Notes under the pieces: generated by a model
Databases searched by the model: none
What the model was told of the DNA's origin: nothing
The model's input: only the letters and a program-made list of their open reading frames with translations
Assembly (NCBI RefSeq): GCF_006345815.1
Contig: NZ_VCIG01000005.1
Location: 496,001 to 560,000 of the forward strand
Direction: 5' to 3'
Length of the DNA: 64,000 nucleotides
Source of the DNA: Ochrobactrum sp. CGA5
Lineage (GTDB): Bacteria; Pseudomonadota; Alphaproteobacteria; Rhizobiales; Rhizobiaceae
Program-made: the position numbers and the translations under genes
In this document: one piece after another, positions 9,058 through 17,167 of the stretch
Layout of the letters: each line of letters opens with the position of its first letter
How positions within the stretch are numbered: position 1 is the stretch's first letter

Positions 9058-10026
9058 TTAGCCGCGTGGTAGGATGCGGCGCAGGTAGTCGCGATTTGTA
9101 GCCGAAACGGAAAGCCCGTCGCCGCCATAATGTTCACACAAGAACGGACTGGCAAATCCATAATCCAGCGCCATTCTGATTGCTGCACGATAATTAATGA
9201 TCCCGCTTTCCAGAGGAGCAGGGTGTGTAACAATGACACCCGAGGTTGGGTCCTCTATACGGGTGTAGTTCTTAACGTGCCAAAACTTTGCATAGGGCGC
9301 CACCTTCTCCATCATCCTTTGCCAGTGCTCAACCGGACGGTGCAGACGAATGAGATTGCCCAGATCGGCATTGATCCCAACATTATCAAGGCCGACTTCC
9401 TCGACAAAACGAACCGCACTGTCTGCGGTGCCAAGGTAAGTATCTTCATACATTTCAAGCGACAGCTCTATACCAAGCTCTTCTGCATGACGACCGAGTT
9501 CGCGAATTCGCTCGACAGCCTTGTTCCAAACAGCAGGATCGTCCGGGTTTTTCGCACCGTCAACCGTCCAGAACCATAATGCCTGTTTCTGCGCTTCCGT
9601 CAGCGGCTCAAAAAGCCCAAAGGAAACATAGCTCGCACCAACTTCCTTTGCCGTATCGATCACCCTGTGCCCATAGGCCAGATATTCGTCGCCATGTCGC
9701 GCATCAATCACGCTGCGCCGCGAAGTAGAAATCGCCGGAATAGAAAAGCCGAGCAATTTGATGACTGCTGTAAACTCACTGAGACGGGTGGGGGATAAAT
9801 CCGCCAGTCGCAACCAACTGTCCGTGGGATCGAGTTCGGTAAACCCTGCATCCGCAACATCAGATAAAGTGCTGCCCCATTCTTCCGCCGACTGGTCCTG
9901 CACCGAACTGCCATCCGGCAGCATATTGGGATACTGGATCATTGCTGCAGCAATTGGCCAGGTTTCGCGTGTCCATTTGGAAGTGGTCTGTTTCAATTCA
10001 CATTCCTGCTCTTTTGCGTAATCCAT
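9058..10026 (-). CDS. Sugar isomerase/epimerase-like TIM-barrel protein
   Basis: A 322-residue protein of the xylose-isomerase-like (AP endonuclease 2) TIM-barrel superfamily. Metal-ligand type motifs are in order: LEMYEDTYLG (Glu), GINADLGNLIRL (Asp), FWHVKNYTR (His, Lys) and CEHYGGDG (Glu/His). It starts five bases after the tctA stop, with no clear ribosome binding site of its own, so it is probably translationally coupled. Within the operon it is the natural candidate to interconvert a keto- and aldo-acid or sugar before or after the DAK-type kinase. Exact reaction unknown. Confidence 0.75.
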   Translation of the reverse strand: MDYAKEQECELKQTTSKWTRETWPIAAAMIQYPNMLPDGSSVQDQSAEEWGSTLSDVADAGFTELDPTDSWLRLADLSPTRLSEFTAVIKLLGFSIPAISTSRRSVIDARHGDEYLAYGHRVIDTAKEVGASYVSFGLFEPLTEAQKQALWFWTVDGAKNPDDPAVWNKAVERIRELGRHAEELGIELSLEMYEDTYLGTADSAVRFVEEVGLDNVGINADLGNLIRLHRPVEHWQRMMEKVAPYAKFWHVKNYTRIEDPTSGVIVTHPAPLESGIINYRAAIRMALDYGFASPFLCEHYGGDGLSVSATNRDYLRRILPRG

Positions 10027-10031
10027 AGAAA

Positions 10032-11561
10032 TCAGGCCGTATTGCCGCTACGGGAAGGAACTTCAGATTTCCGGCCACGCAGTTTACCAATGCCCCAGAA
10101 GATGGCTGGTGAAACGAGCAGAACGACACCGAGCGTCATCAGCGACGCAACTAGGCCGTTCGACCAGAATATAGAAAGCTCGCCGCCGGACATCATCATC
10201 GACTGACGAAATGCATCCTCTGCCTTGTCTCCAAGAACCATGGCAAGAACCAATGGTGCCAGCGGATAGTCGAGCTTCTTGAAGATATAGCCGAGCATAC
10301 CGAACGCAATCACCAGCCAGACGTCGGTTATCGAGTTGGCGACCTGATAAGCGCCTGAGAAAATAACCGCAACAATGATCGGACCGATGATCGAGAACGG
10401 TACACGCAGAATCGATGCGTAGAGCGGTACGGTCGCAATCACCAGTATGACGGCAACAATGTTGCCGAGATACATGGACGCAATCAGACCCCAGACAAAA
10501 TCCGGGCGATCCGTGAACAATGTCGGCCCGGGAGTGAGGCCCCAGATCATCAGGCCGCCCATCATCACAGCAGCGGTAGCCGAACCAGGCACACCAAGTG
10601 CCAGCATGGGTAGAAGCGCCGATGTGCCAGCAGAATGGTCGGCAGTTTCAGGTGCCACGATTCCACGTGGGTCCCCCTTGCCGAACTTCGATTTATCGCG
10701 GGCAGAGCGGCGAGCCACGCCATAGCTCATAAAGGATGCAGCCGTTGGCCCGGCTGGCGTTATGCCCATCCAGATACCGATCAATGTTGATCGTGCAAGC
10801 GTAAACCAGTAGCGCGGCATTTCCAGAAGCGTACGCCCAATCTCACCGAGACGCACCCGTGCCTTGATGCCATCAAAGCGTAGCCCCTCCTCCGTCGTCA
10901 GCAACAGTTCGCCGATTCCGAACAGGCCCATCACGGCAATCAGAAAGGAAATACCTTTGATGAGTTCCGGTATTTCGAATGTCAGGCGCAAATTGCCGGA
11001 GATCGTGTCCATGCCCACCGAAGCAAAGGCAAACCCGATCATCATGGAAACGAGTGTCTTGAAGGGCGATTGAGCGCCCATCGATATGAAGCTGGCAAAA
11101 GCCAGAAAATAGACAGCGAAATATTCAGGCGATGAAAACCGCAGGGCGAAATTGGCGACCCAGCTCGAAAGCAGTGTAATCATCACCACGCCAGCCAGTG
11201 CTCCGATACCAGCCGAAACGAATGCCAGCGTCAGGGCGCGGCTCGCATGTCCGGCCTTCGCCATCGGATATCCATCGAAAGTGGTGGCAACAGAAGAAGG
11301 CTCACCTGGAATATTGAACAGAATGGATGTGGTCGATCCGCCGAACAATGCCCCCCAATACATGCAGGAGAGCAGAATAATCGCGGAGATGGGGTCCATC
11401 GTAAATGTCAATGGCAAAAGCAGGGAAACGCCATTGGGCGCGCCCAATCCCGGCAGGACACCCACCAGAATTCCAAGCGTCACACCCAGTATCATCAGCA
11501 GAACATGATTGAAACTGAGTATGTGGGCAAAGCCATCCATCAAGAGACTGAAGTTTTCCAT
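10032..11561 (-). CDS. tctA: Tripartite tricarboxylate transporter, large membrane subunit TctA
   Basis: About 509 residues with around twelve hydrophobic segments, the usual size of TctA. The N-terminal family motifs GVLPGLGAPNGVSLLLP and later GITPAGPTAASFMSYG are both visible; these glycine/proline-rich repeats are the hallmark of the family. It forms the ion-driven channel of a secondary transporter that takes substrate from the periplasmic TctC protein. Preceded by GGAGGAAAG. TctA homologues carry citrate, tartrate and other organic acids; the neighbours suggest a sugar acid. Confidence 0.93.
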   Translation of the reverse strand: MENFSLLMDGFAHILSFNHVLLMILGVTLGILVGVLPGLGAPNGVSLLLPLTFTMDPISAIILLSCMYWGALFGGSTTSILFNIPGEPSSVATTFDGYPMAKAGHASRALTLAFVSAGIGALAGVVMITLLSSWVANFALRFSSPEYFAVYFLAFASFISMGAQSPFKTLVSMMIGFAFASVGMDTISGNLRLTFEIPELIKGISFLIAVMGLFGIGELLLTTEEGLRFDGIKARVRLGEIGRTLLEMPRYWFTLARSTLIGIWMGITPAGPTAASFMSYGVARRSARDKSKFGKGDPRGIVAPETADHSAGTSALLPMLALGVPGSATAAVMMGGLMIWGLTPGPTLFTDRPDFVWGLIASMYLGNIVAVILVIATVPLYASILRVPFSIIGPIIVAVIFSGAYQVANSITDVWLVIAFGMLGYIFKKLDYPLAPLVLAMVLGDKAEDAFRQSMMMSGGELSIFWSNGLVASLMTLGVVLLVSPAIFWGIGKLRGRKSEVPSRSGNTA

Positions 11562-11594
11562 GTCTTTCCTCCAAAGACATCGGACTTTCCGGTA

Positions 11595-12095
11595 TCAATA
11601 AATGCCGAAGAAAGCCTCGACCGGGCCTTTAAGGAGCGGAACCTTGAAGCCGATTTCAAAAATGACGAAAAAGAAGAGGGAGACAGCAATGCCGGCTGGC
11701 AACGAAGCCCACCACGTGTAACGTCCCTGAAACATCATTGCTCCAGCGATGTATAATGCCGTACCAACATAAAGCCCCAGAACCGTCGATATGGCAGCGA
11801 AGGCAACCAGTGGCAAGGCAAAACCGAGAACCGATTTCAGCCGGGAGAATTCGACAATGACTTCCCCGCTACCGCGATGTTTTATAAATGCCACCGCGAA
11901 ATTGAACGCACTTCCGAACATGATCAGCAGTCCGATATAGAACGGAAAGTAACCTGCATCCGGCCCCATTTCCGTCCAACCTGTACCGGCCTGTTGTGAA
12001 CCATAACAAACCGCCGCTCCCAGCGCTCCTGTCACGAGAGCAACGGCCGCCTCTATGACAAAGCGGGAAACTCCACCCTCACCTTTTTCACTCAT
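11595..12095 (-). CDS. tctB: Tripartite tricarboxylate transporter, small membrane subunit TctB
   Basis: About 166 residues with four hydrophobic segments (for example FVIEAAVALVTGALGAAV and FYIGLLIMFGSAFNFAV), matching the TctB family in size and layout. The ATG at 12095 has AAGGAG seven bases upstream and gives MSEKGEGGVSRF, a better N-terminus than the longer frame. It lies between tctC and tctA as in most such operons. Confidence 0.88.
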   Translation of the reverse strand: MSEKGEGGVSRFVIEAAVALVTGALGAAVCYGSQQAGTGWTEMGPDAGYFPFYIGLLIMFGSAFNFAVAFIKHRGSGEVIVEFSRLKSVLGFALPLVAFAAISTVLGLYVGTALYIAGAMMFQGRYTWWASLPAGIAVSLFFFVIFEIGFKVPLLKGPVEAFFGIY

Positions 12096-12157
12096 GGTAT
12101 GAGCTCCTTCGATGAATAATGCAGACGCCAACGACGCCTGCATGAATGCACAAGACG

Positions 12158-13147
12158 TCAGTTGGCAAGCCAGCCTTCACGCTTCAGTACAGCCGTTACC
12201 GCCGTTTCATCGTTCTTGATAAAGGATGTGAGTTCATTACCGCTCATATAGGCAGCAGATTGGGAACTATCGGCAAGATACTTCGCCCATTCCGGTGTCT
12301 CGGAAACCTTCTTGAGCACTCCGGTATAATAATCGACAACGTCCTGATCTACGCCTGCCGGAAGCCATACGGTGCGTGGCATGGAGTAATTTTCGATTGC
12401 GATCCCAGCTTCCTTGCATGTCGGGATGTCGCTCCAACCCATATCACCAGCAACCTTGCCGTCGCCCTTGAGCTTTTGCCCCTTGAAGACGCAAAGCGGC
12501 TTCACCATGCCTGCCTGCCATTGCCCAAGATTCTCACTCGGATTGTTGACGTTGGCCGCGATGTGTGCGCCAGCGAGCTGGACAGCAGCTTCACCACCGC
12601 TTTTGAACGGGATATAGCCGAGTTTCGCGCCCGTGGCATCATTGATCATGGACGTCAGAATCTGATCTACATCCTTGGACTGGCTGCCACCCACCTTCAT
12701 ACCCGCATCATCTTTCGCCTTAGCGATGAACTCTGCGGCTGTTTTGAAGTCGGATTTTCCACTGACCCAAAGAATAAACTCATCCGACGCCAGCGCCGAG
12801 ACTGGAACCAGATCCGCCGATTTATAGGGGACCTTGGCGCGAACCGGCAAAAGGTAAGCGTTGTTCGTGCCAAAAGCCAGCTTATATGGATCGCCCTTAT
12901 AGCCCGCAGTATACACGAAGCCTTCAGCTCCGCCGGCGTTGCCCTTGTTTGTGACGACGATTGGTGCACTCATCAGGTCATACTTACCGATGATCGACTG
13001 GATCGTACGTGCGAAAATATCCGTACCGCCACCGGGCCCGGCCGTCACTACGAACTCTACGGGTCGCGTCGGCTCGAATGCCAGAGCAGATGACGTAACT
13101 ATTGCCACTCCTGCTGTCATGCATGCAATGTGCAAAAACTTCTTCAT
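12158..13147 (-). CDS. tctC: Tripartite tricarboxylate transporter periplasmic binding protein TctC
   Basis: A 329-residue Bug/TctC-family receptor. The signal peptide MKKFLHIACMTAGVAIVTSS ends near ALAFEPTRPVEF, and the mature start (PTRPVEFVVTAGPGGGTD) is the classic Bug-family loop that contacts a carboxylate ligand. ATG at 13147 is preceded by GGGAGG. It would bind an organic or sugar acid in the periplasm for TctAB. It is the second gene of the pdxA2-led operon. Confidence 0.92.
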   Translation of the reverse strand: MKKFLHIACMTAGVAIVTSSALAFEPTRPVEFVVTAGPGGGTDIFARTIQSIIGKYDLMSAPIVVTNKGNAGGAEGFVYTAGYKGDPYKLAFGTNNAYLLPVRAKVPYKSADLVPVSALASDEFILWVSGKSDFKTAAEFIAKAKDDAGMKVGGSQSKDVDQILTSMINDATGAKLGYIPFKSGGEAAVQLAGAHIAANVNNPSENLGQWQAGMVKPLCVFKGQKLKGDGKVAGDMGWSDIPTCKEAGIAIENYSMPRTVWLPAGVDQDVVDYYTGVLKKVSETPEWAKYLADSSQSAAYMSGNELTSFIKNDETAVTAVLKREGWLAN

Positions 13148-13213
13148 GGTCTATCCTCCCAGTTAAGCGGCATGGGCCTCCTCCCATGCCGATAGTGTCA
13201 AAAATGCTGAAAA

Positions 13214-14245
13214 TCAGGCCGCGTCTGAAAGTGTAGCTGCTCTTTTGGCCATTCGTGCCGCGAGCAGGATCGCTTCGCGCGTGGCCCCTACGTCAGCGAT
13301 ACCCTTCCCGGCAATATCGTAAGCGGTGCCATGGGCGGGAGTGCAAAGCGGGAACGGCAATCCGCCCATCATTGTTACCCCTTTATCGAAGCCCATCAGC
13401 TTCATCGCGATCTGCCCCTGATCGTGATACATGGTCAGCACCGCGTGAAAGCCGTCCTTCAGGGCCCGCAGGAACACCGTATCCGCCGGGAACGGGCCGT
13501 CGACGTCAAACCCTTTGACCCTCGCCGCCCTTACTGCGGGTTCTATGATGTCGATTTCTTCCATGCCAAAGCTGCCACCATCACCGGCATGTGGATTGAG
13601 TCCCGCCACCGCAATCCTTGGATTGTCGTATCCTGCCTTCTTCAGGCATATCCAAGCTAACTCAAGCTCAGCAAGAATTCCCTCAACGGTCAAAGCCGAA
13701 GCTACATCCTTGAGCGGAATATGCGACGTCACACGTGCATTCCAGACCTTCTCCAGCACATTGAACTCGCGAACCTTACCCGAGAAATTCAACACATCGG
13801 CAACAAAGCGGATTTCGTCGTCGTAACCCGGATAGGCAAATCGCATCGCCTGCTTGTTGAACGGCGTGAAACAGACAGCCTTTGCGTGTCCAGCATCGGC
13901 AAACTTTAACGCAATACGAAAGTTTTGCGTTGCGAAGGTCCCCCCAACCAATGTGGCTTCACTACGGACAACATCCTTCGGATCGAGATTCTTCAAATCA
14001 ACGAAGACATGCTTGTCGACCGACATGCTAAATGCATTTTCGAAAGTGGCATCCTGCAGATCAAGCTTAACCCCCGCGATATGTGCTCCTTCGTCGAGAA
14101 TGCGGCGATCACCGAAGACGATGATATGCGCCTCTTTTTGGACATCCGGCAAAGCAAGCAAACGCGCTGTCAGCTCAGGACTGACGCCAGCCGGATCCCC
14201 CATCGCAAGTGCAATTACGCTTGGTTCAGAGCCGGTACCGGTCAT
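13214..14245 (-). CDS. pdxA2: PdxA2-type 4-phospho-sugar-acid dehydrogenase
   Basis: NAD-dependent oxidative decarboxylase of the PdxA family, about 343 residues. Seen: ALAMGDPAGVSPELTARL at the N-terminus, the metal-site region GLNPHAGDGGSFGMEE, TMYHDQGQIAMKL and HGTAYDIAGKG. The ATG at 14245 follows GAGGAGGACTCTA; longer in-frame extensions run into the operator. PdxA itself works in vitamin B6 synthesis, but members placed in catabolic operons (PdxA2) are known to convert 4-phospho-D-threonate to dihydroxyacetone phosphate and CO2. The Tct transporter beside it supports the catabolic role. First gene of the operon, divergent from a GntR regulator. Confidence 0.85.
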   Translation of the reverse strand: MTGTGSEPSVIALAMGDPAGVSPELTARLLALPDVQKEAHIIVFGDRRILDEGAHIAGVKLDLQDATFENAFSMSVDKHVFVDLKNLDPKDVVRSEATLVGGTFATQNFRIALKFADAGHAKAVCFTPFNKQAMRFAYPGYDDEIRFVADVLNFSGKVREFNVLEKVWNARVTSHIPLKDVASALTVEGILAELELAWICLKKAGYDNPRIAVAGLNPHAGDGGSFGMEEIDIIEPAVRAARVKGFDVDGPFPADTVFLRALKDGFHAVLTMYHDQGQIAMKLMGFDKGVTMMGGLPFPLCTPAHGTAYDIAGKGIADVGATREAILLAARMAKRAATLSDAA

Positions 14246-14261
14246 TAGAGTCCTCCTCGTC

Positions 14262-14276
14262 TGCATTCTGTATGCA
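14262..14276. promoter_or_regulatory. GntR operator candidate 1
   Basis: TGCATTCTGTATGCA is a palindrome of form TGCAT-N5-ATGCA, 16 bases upstream of the pdxA2 start. The same core (ATTCTGTATGCA) recurs at 14318-14329. Both lie in the short region shared with the divergent GntR gene. Confidence 0.65.
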
Positions 14277-14314
14277 GCATGCATATGATAGCTTATCGTA
14301 ACGCGCAAGTATTT

Positions 14315-14329
14315 TGTATTCTGTATGCA
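14315..14329. promoter_or_regulatory. GntR operator candidate 2
   Basis: TGTATTCTGTATGCA repeats operator 1 with one changed base, 53 bases away centre to centre (about five helical turns). This spacing would let one regulator loop the DNA over the pdxA2 promoter. Confidence 0.65.
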
Positions 14330-14420
14330 GTCTTTTATATTGACGATTGAGAGCAGGCCAGCCATCCTCACCTAAAATGTAGAGGAGAGGATTCGAGCTC
14401 ACTCTTTGAGAAAAAGGCCG

Positions 14421-15104
14421 ATGAACGAAATTCAAAAACCCGATCACGCCGCAGACGGCTCACAAGCGTTCCGGCGCACAGCTTTGCACGATATGCTTGT
14501 CAACCATCTGCGCGACATGATTATTGAAGGGCAGCTGGAACCTGGCACCCGTCTGCATGAGGGTCAACTCGGAGAGCAACTGGGTGTGTCTCGGACACCG
14601 CTGCGTGAGGCTATCAAGTATCTGGCCAGTGAGGGACTGGTGGAGCTTGTTCCAAGCCGCGGCGCTGTTGTGAAACGGTTTAGTGCATCTGATGTCAGAG
14701 ACATGCTCACCGTTCTGCGTACGCTTGAGGAACTTGCTGGTAAACTCGCCTGCGAGCTTGCTAGCGATCAGGAAATCGCCCTGGTTCGTTCGCTGCACGA
14801 TGAAATGATCGAGCGCTACAAGCATGCTGACCGACTGCAATATTACAAACTGAACCAGCAGATTCACCTCGCCATCGTTCGTCTTGCCAAGAACGCCACG
14901 CTGACAGACATTCACCAGATGCTGCAGACACGATTAAAGCGAATTCGTTTCATCGCCCATGAGGGCGCCGAGAAATGGGCGGCAGCGGTATCCGAGCACG
15001 AAGAAATGATCGAGGCTCTGGAAGCCCGCGACCCGGCCCGGCTGTCCGAAGTACTCGGTCGGCATTTGACCAAGGCATGGGAGCGCGTACGCGACTCAAT
15101 GTGA
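14421..15104 (+). CDS. GntR-family regulator, FCD (FadR) subfamily
   Basis: Transcription factor of 227 residues. The N-terminal winged helix is clear: LVNHLRDMIIEGQLEPGTRL, then GEQLGVSRTPLREAIKYLAS and the wing LVELVPSRGAVVKRF. The rest is an all-helical FCD ligand domain. ATG at 14421 follows AAAAAGG. It is divergent from the pdxA2-tct operon and two palindromes lie between, so it most probably represses that operon (and itself) until an acid ligand binds. Confidence 0.88.
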   Translation: MNEIQKPDHAADGSQAFRRTALHDMLVNHLRDMIIEGQLEPGTRLHEGQLGEQLGVSRTPLREAIKYLASEGLVELVPSRGAVVKRFSASDVRDMLTVLRTLEELAGKLACELASDQEIALVRSLHDEMIERYKHADRLQYYKLNQQIHLAIVRLAKNATLTDIHQMLQTRLKRIRFIAHEGAEKWAAAVSEHEEMIEALEARDPARLSEVLGRHLTKAWERVRDSM

Positions 15105-15236
15105 TTGCTTTCAGACATTTAATTTTGTCTGTCCGCTCTATAGAACAGATCACTGTTTGATAGACAAAGTCCGCTGGTGTCTACTTCTATCGACCGCGGC
15201 ACAGATGAGGCTAGTGACCGCGGCATCATACAGTCT

Positions 15237-15279
15237 ACCCTCCGCATGGCATCAAGCAACTGGAGGCCATGCGGAGGGT
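15237..15279. repeat. Long inverted repeat (14-bp stem) in non-coding stretch
   Basis: ACCCTCCGCATGGC at 15237-15250 pairs perfectly with 15266-15279 across a 15-base loop. It lies downstream of the gntR gene and could end its transcript, although the T-run is poor. The rest of 15105-15426 shows no gene. Confidence 0.6.
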
Positions 15280-15426
15280 CTTCCCTGCGCCTTCTCCGGC
15301 ATTATATGATTTAGAGAATCGTTCCAACGCCGCCCTGCAACGCTATTACGGCTACAAACTCAGGAATTCTAACTCACCCGTGAGGACGCCACCCACGCAC
15401 AGTAATGACGTGTGAACCTAGACTAA

Positions 15427-15807
15427 CTATCGAAATGTATCAGCCCGATTTGACTGACTGGTCCCGCTTGGTGTGCTTTCAAGTTCCCTAGGAAGAGGCG
15501 CGCTTGAGCAACGCAGATGCATCTCGCGAACGAACGCCTTTCGTCGTTTCTCATCGTTCTCTTTTATTGCCGCCGCGATACCCAAGCCATATGGACCAAT
15601 GAGAAGTCCAGGGGCAAGATCGGAAACTTTTGTTTCTCTGGCCTCATAGTTAACAGCCTCGGCACGAATTTCTTCACACGGCAACGACTGCCACTTAACA
15701 TCACGTGTTGAAAGCGAAGCTGCATAATTCTGCGGAGATGTTGTGCATCCAAGCAAAAGCACTGACAGCAGGCAAACAACCCCTACTCCGAAACGCACCA
15801 CTACCAT
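15427..15807 (-). CDS. Small lipoprotein (126 aa)
   Basis: The frame read from the ATG at 15807 opens with a lipoprotein signal peptide: MVVVRFGVGVVCLLSVLLLG followed by Cys, giving the lipobox LLGC. After cleavage the mature protein of about 105 residues would be anchored by its acylated Cys. It holds two further cysteines (LPCEEI and LRCSS) and a mid-protein hydrophobic stretch GLLIGPYGLGIAAAI that resembles a glycine-zipper. No family name can be given. Longer in-frame starts would bury the signal peptide and are rejected. Confidence 0.75.
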   Translation of the reverse strand: MVVVRFGVGVVCLLSVLLLGCTTSPQNYAASLSTRDVKWQSLPCEEIRAEAVNYEARETKVSDLAPGLLIGPYGLGIAAAIKENDEKRRKAFVREMHLRCSSAPLPRELESTPSGTSQSNRADTFR

Positions 15808-15856
15808 TCTGTTCCGTTTCTCTCTACTACAAGCTTCACCTGTGCAAACCACCGCT

Positions 15857-16093
15857 CTAATCTGAACTGTTTTTATTGCCTGTGAGTATTGCATCTGCGG
15901 CCAGCCCACCTGCCATCCGGTATTCATCTGACCATTCTTCGTCATCAAATAAGCAAAGTGCTATTGTTGCGCATCGCTGCCTCTCCCGGAGGAGAGCCAG
16001 CGCGATCATATCAACAGGTTCATTTTTCTTCGATTCGGAGATTTCTAGCCACAAACTTCTGGCCGCGTCTTCGAGATCACGAGGAAATTCCAT
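15857..16093 (-). CDS. Hypothetical small protein (78 aa)
   Basis: A 78-residue acidic soluble protein, MEFPRDLEDAARSLWLE at the start, containing a helix-rich middle (DMIALALLRERQRCATIAL). GAGG lies upstream of the ATG at a workable distance. It ends 50 bases before the lipoprotein start on the same strand and may share its transcript. Unrecognised. Confidence 0.55.
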   Translation of the reverse strand: MEFPRDLEDAARSLWLEISESKKNEPVDMIALALLRERQRCATIALCLFDDEEWSDEYRMAGGLAADAILTGNKNSSD

Positions 16094-16313
16094 GCCGTTC
16101 GCCTCGTCACGTCGTTAAGGACACAATATTTTCAGCTCGTCGATTCACAAGCTCTTATCCGCTATTTCTATGGTTTCACAAATCGGCACGGCAGGCACTT
16201 CTCAACAATGCCACATTAAACGAAACTTTCTTTCGACAACGTCGTTTAAGGACAATGCCAATCCGTACGGATACAAATACTAATGGCCGATTTTAAGAAG
16301 AGCGAGGTAAGGC

Positions 16314-16475
16314 TTGAAGCCGGATTTATTCTTTAAGAGCATACTGGCTTTGTGCGCGGCTTTCCTTGTGGCTGCCATCATCGTCAGACTTTATCACGAG
16401 TATCACGACATTGATCCAACTTGGGGCAATATACGTTCGGGTGTGCACCCGGGCTGGGACACACCGGAGAATTAG
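16314..16475 (+). CDS. Small membrane protein (53 aa, TTG start)
   Basis: Frame starting with TTG right after GAGGTAAGGC, a good ribosome binding site. It encodes one membrane span near residues 7-24 (FFKSILALCAAFLVAAIIV) and a polar tail RLYHEYHDIDPTWGNIRSG ending PGWDTPEN. Its last four bases overlap the end of the convergent gene at 16472. No family recognised. Confidence 0.5.
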   Translation: MKPDLFFKSILALCAAFLVAAIIVRLYHEYHDIDPTWGNIRSGVHPGWDTPEN

Positions 16476-16996
16476 TTTCTAGAAGCTTCAGAAACCCTGC
16501 TTGCCCTGTAAGTCGGGCTTCCTGGGGCTGCAGCATCCACGTCAATGTGGATGTTTCTGATTTCGATGGACGGTTGCCCGACCGGAAAATCAACGATTTG
16601 TCCTGTATCGGGATTTTGCAAATCGGTTGCGGTATAACCGCGGATCTCGAAACGCATTCTGCCGTCGACAAGGCCCAAATAAACGATATCAAAAATCGTG
16701 CCGGACTCAGTAGGTTCATACTCATCAGGATTTGGCGTCTCCAAACCTTTAGCGTAGTCGCGTGGAGGGACAATAGGACTTCCACTCAGAATGAACTGCG
16801 TCTGTCCGAAGGTGCCTGTTGCTGGTGCAGGATGATGCGACGTCTCAGCGATCTCCATTGAAACCTCTGCGCCCCACGCTTCTTGCGCATGCAGGTCTGT
16901 AGAAAAAATCAGAGTACAGGATGCCGCCGAGAATATTGCGGGCACCGAATTGTACTCGCAAGCATAGTCATCGGCTGCTCCTTTTCCTGATAGCAA
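16472..16996 (-). CDS. Hypothetical, possibly exported protein (174 aa)
   Basis: Open frame of 174 residues. Near residue 20 there is a stretch (VPAIFSAASCTLIFSTDLHA) that resembles a signal peptide core with cleavage near HAQ, but it lacks a good basic N-terminus, so the true start may differ. The rest is soluble and beta-rich (GTIFDIVYLGLVDGRMRFEI, and IEIRNIHIDVDA), which suggests a small secreted beta-sandwich. No family recognised. It is alone between an unrelated small protein and cfa. Confidence 0.5.
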   Translation of the reverse strand: MLSGKGAADDYACEYNSVPAIFSAASCTLIFSTDLHAQEAWGAEVSMEIAETSHHPAPATGTFGQTQFILSGSPIVPPRDYAKGLETPNPDEYEPTESGTIFDIVYLGLVDGRMRFEIRGYTATDLQNPDTGQIVDFPVGQPSIEIRNIHIDVDAAAPGSPTYRASRVSEASRN

Positions 16997-17167
16997 GTCA
17001 ACGGGGTTGTTTTGACCTAAACGCGTTACGCATGCAATCCTGCATATTGAGTGTTTTTTCTATAGAACACATGCCGATGATTATCACGATTTTATGACTG
17101 CAATCATCAATACTTTAAGTTAGGGTCTATGCGTAAGGTTACCTGAAATCTCGATAGCGAGGCACTC

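Noticed and set aside
12146-13093. 315-residue open frame on the plus strand
   Set aside because: Antisense shadow of tctC.
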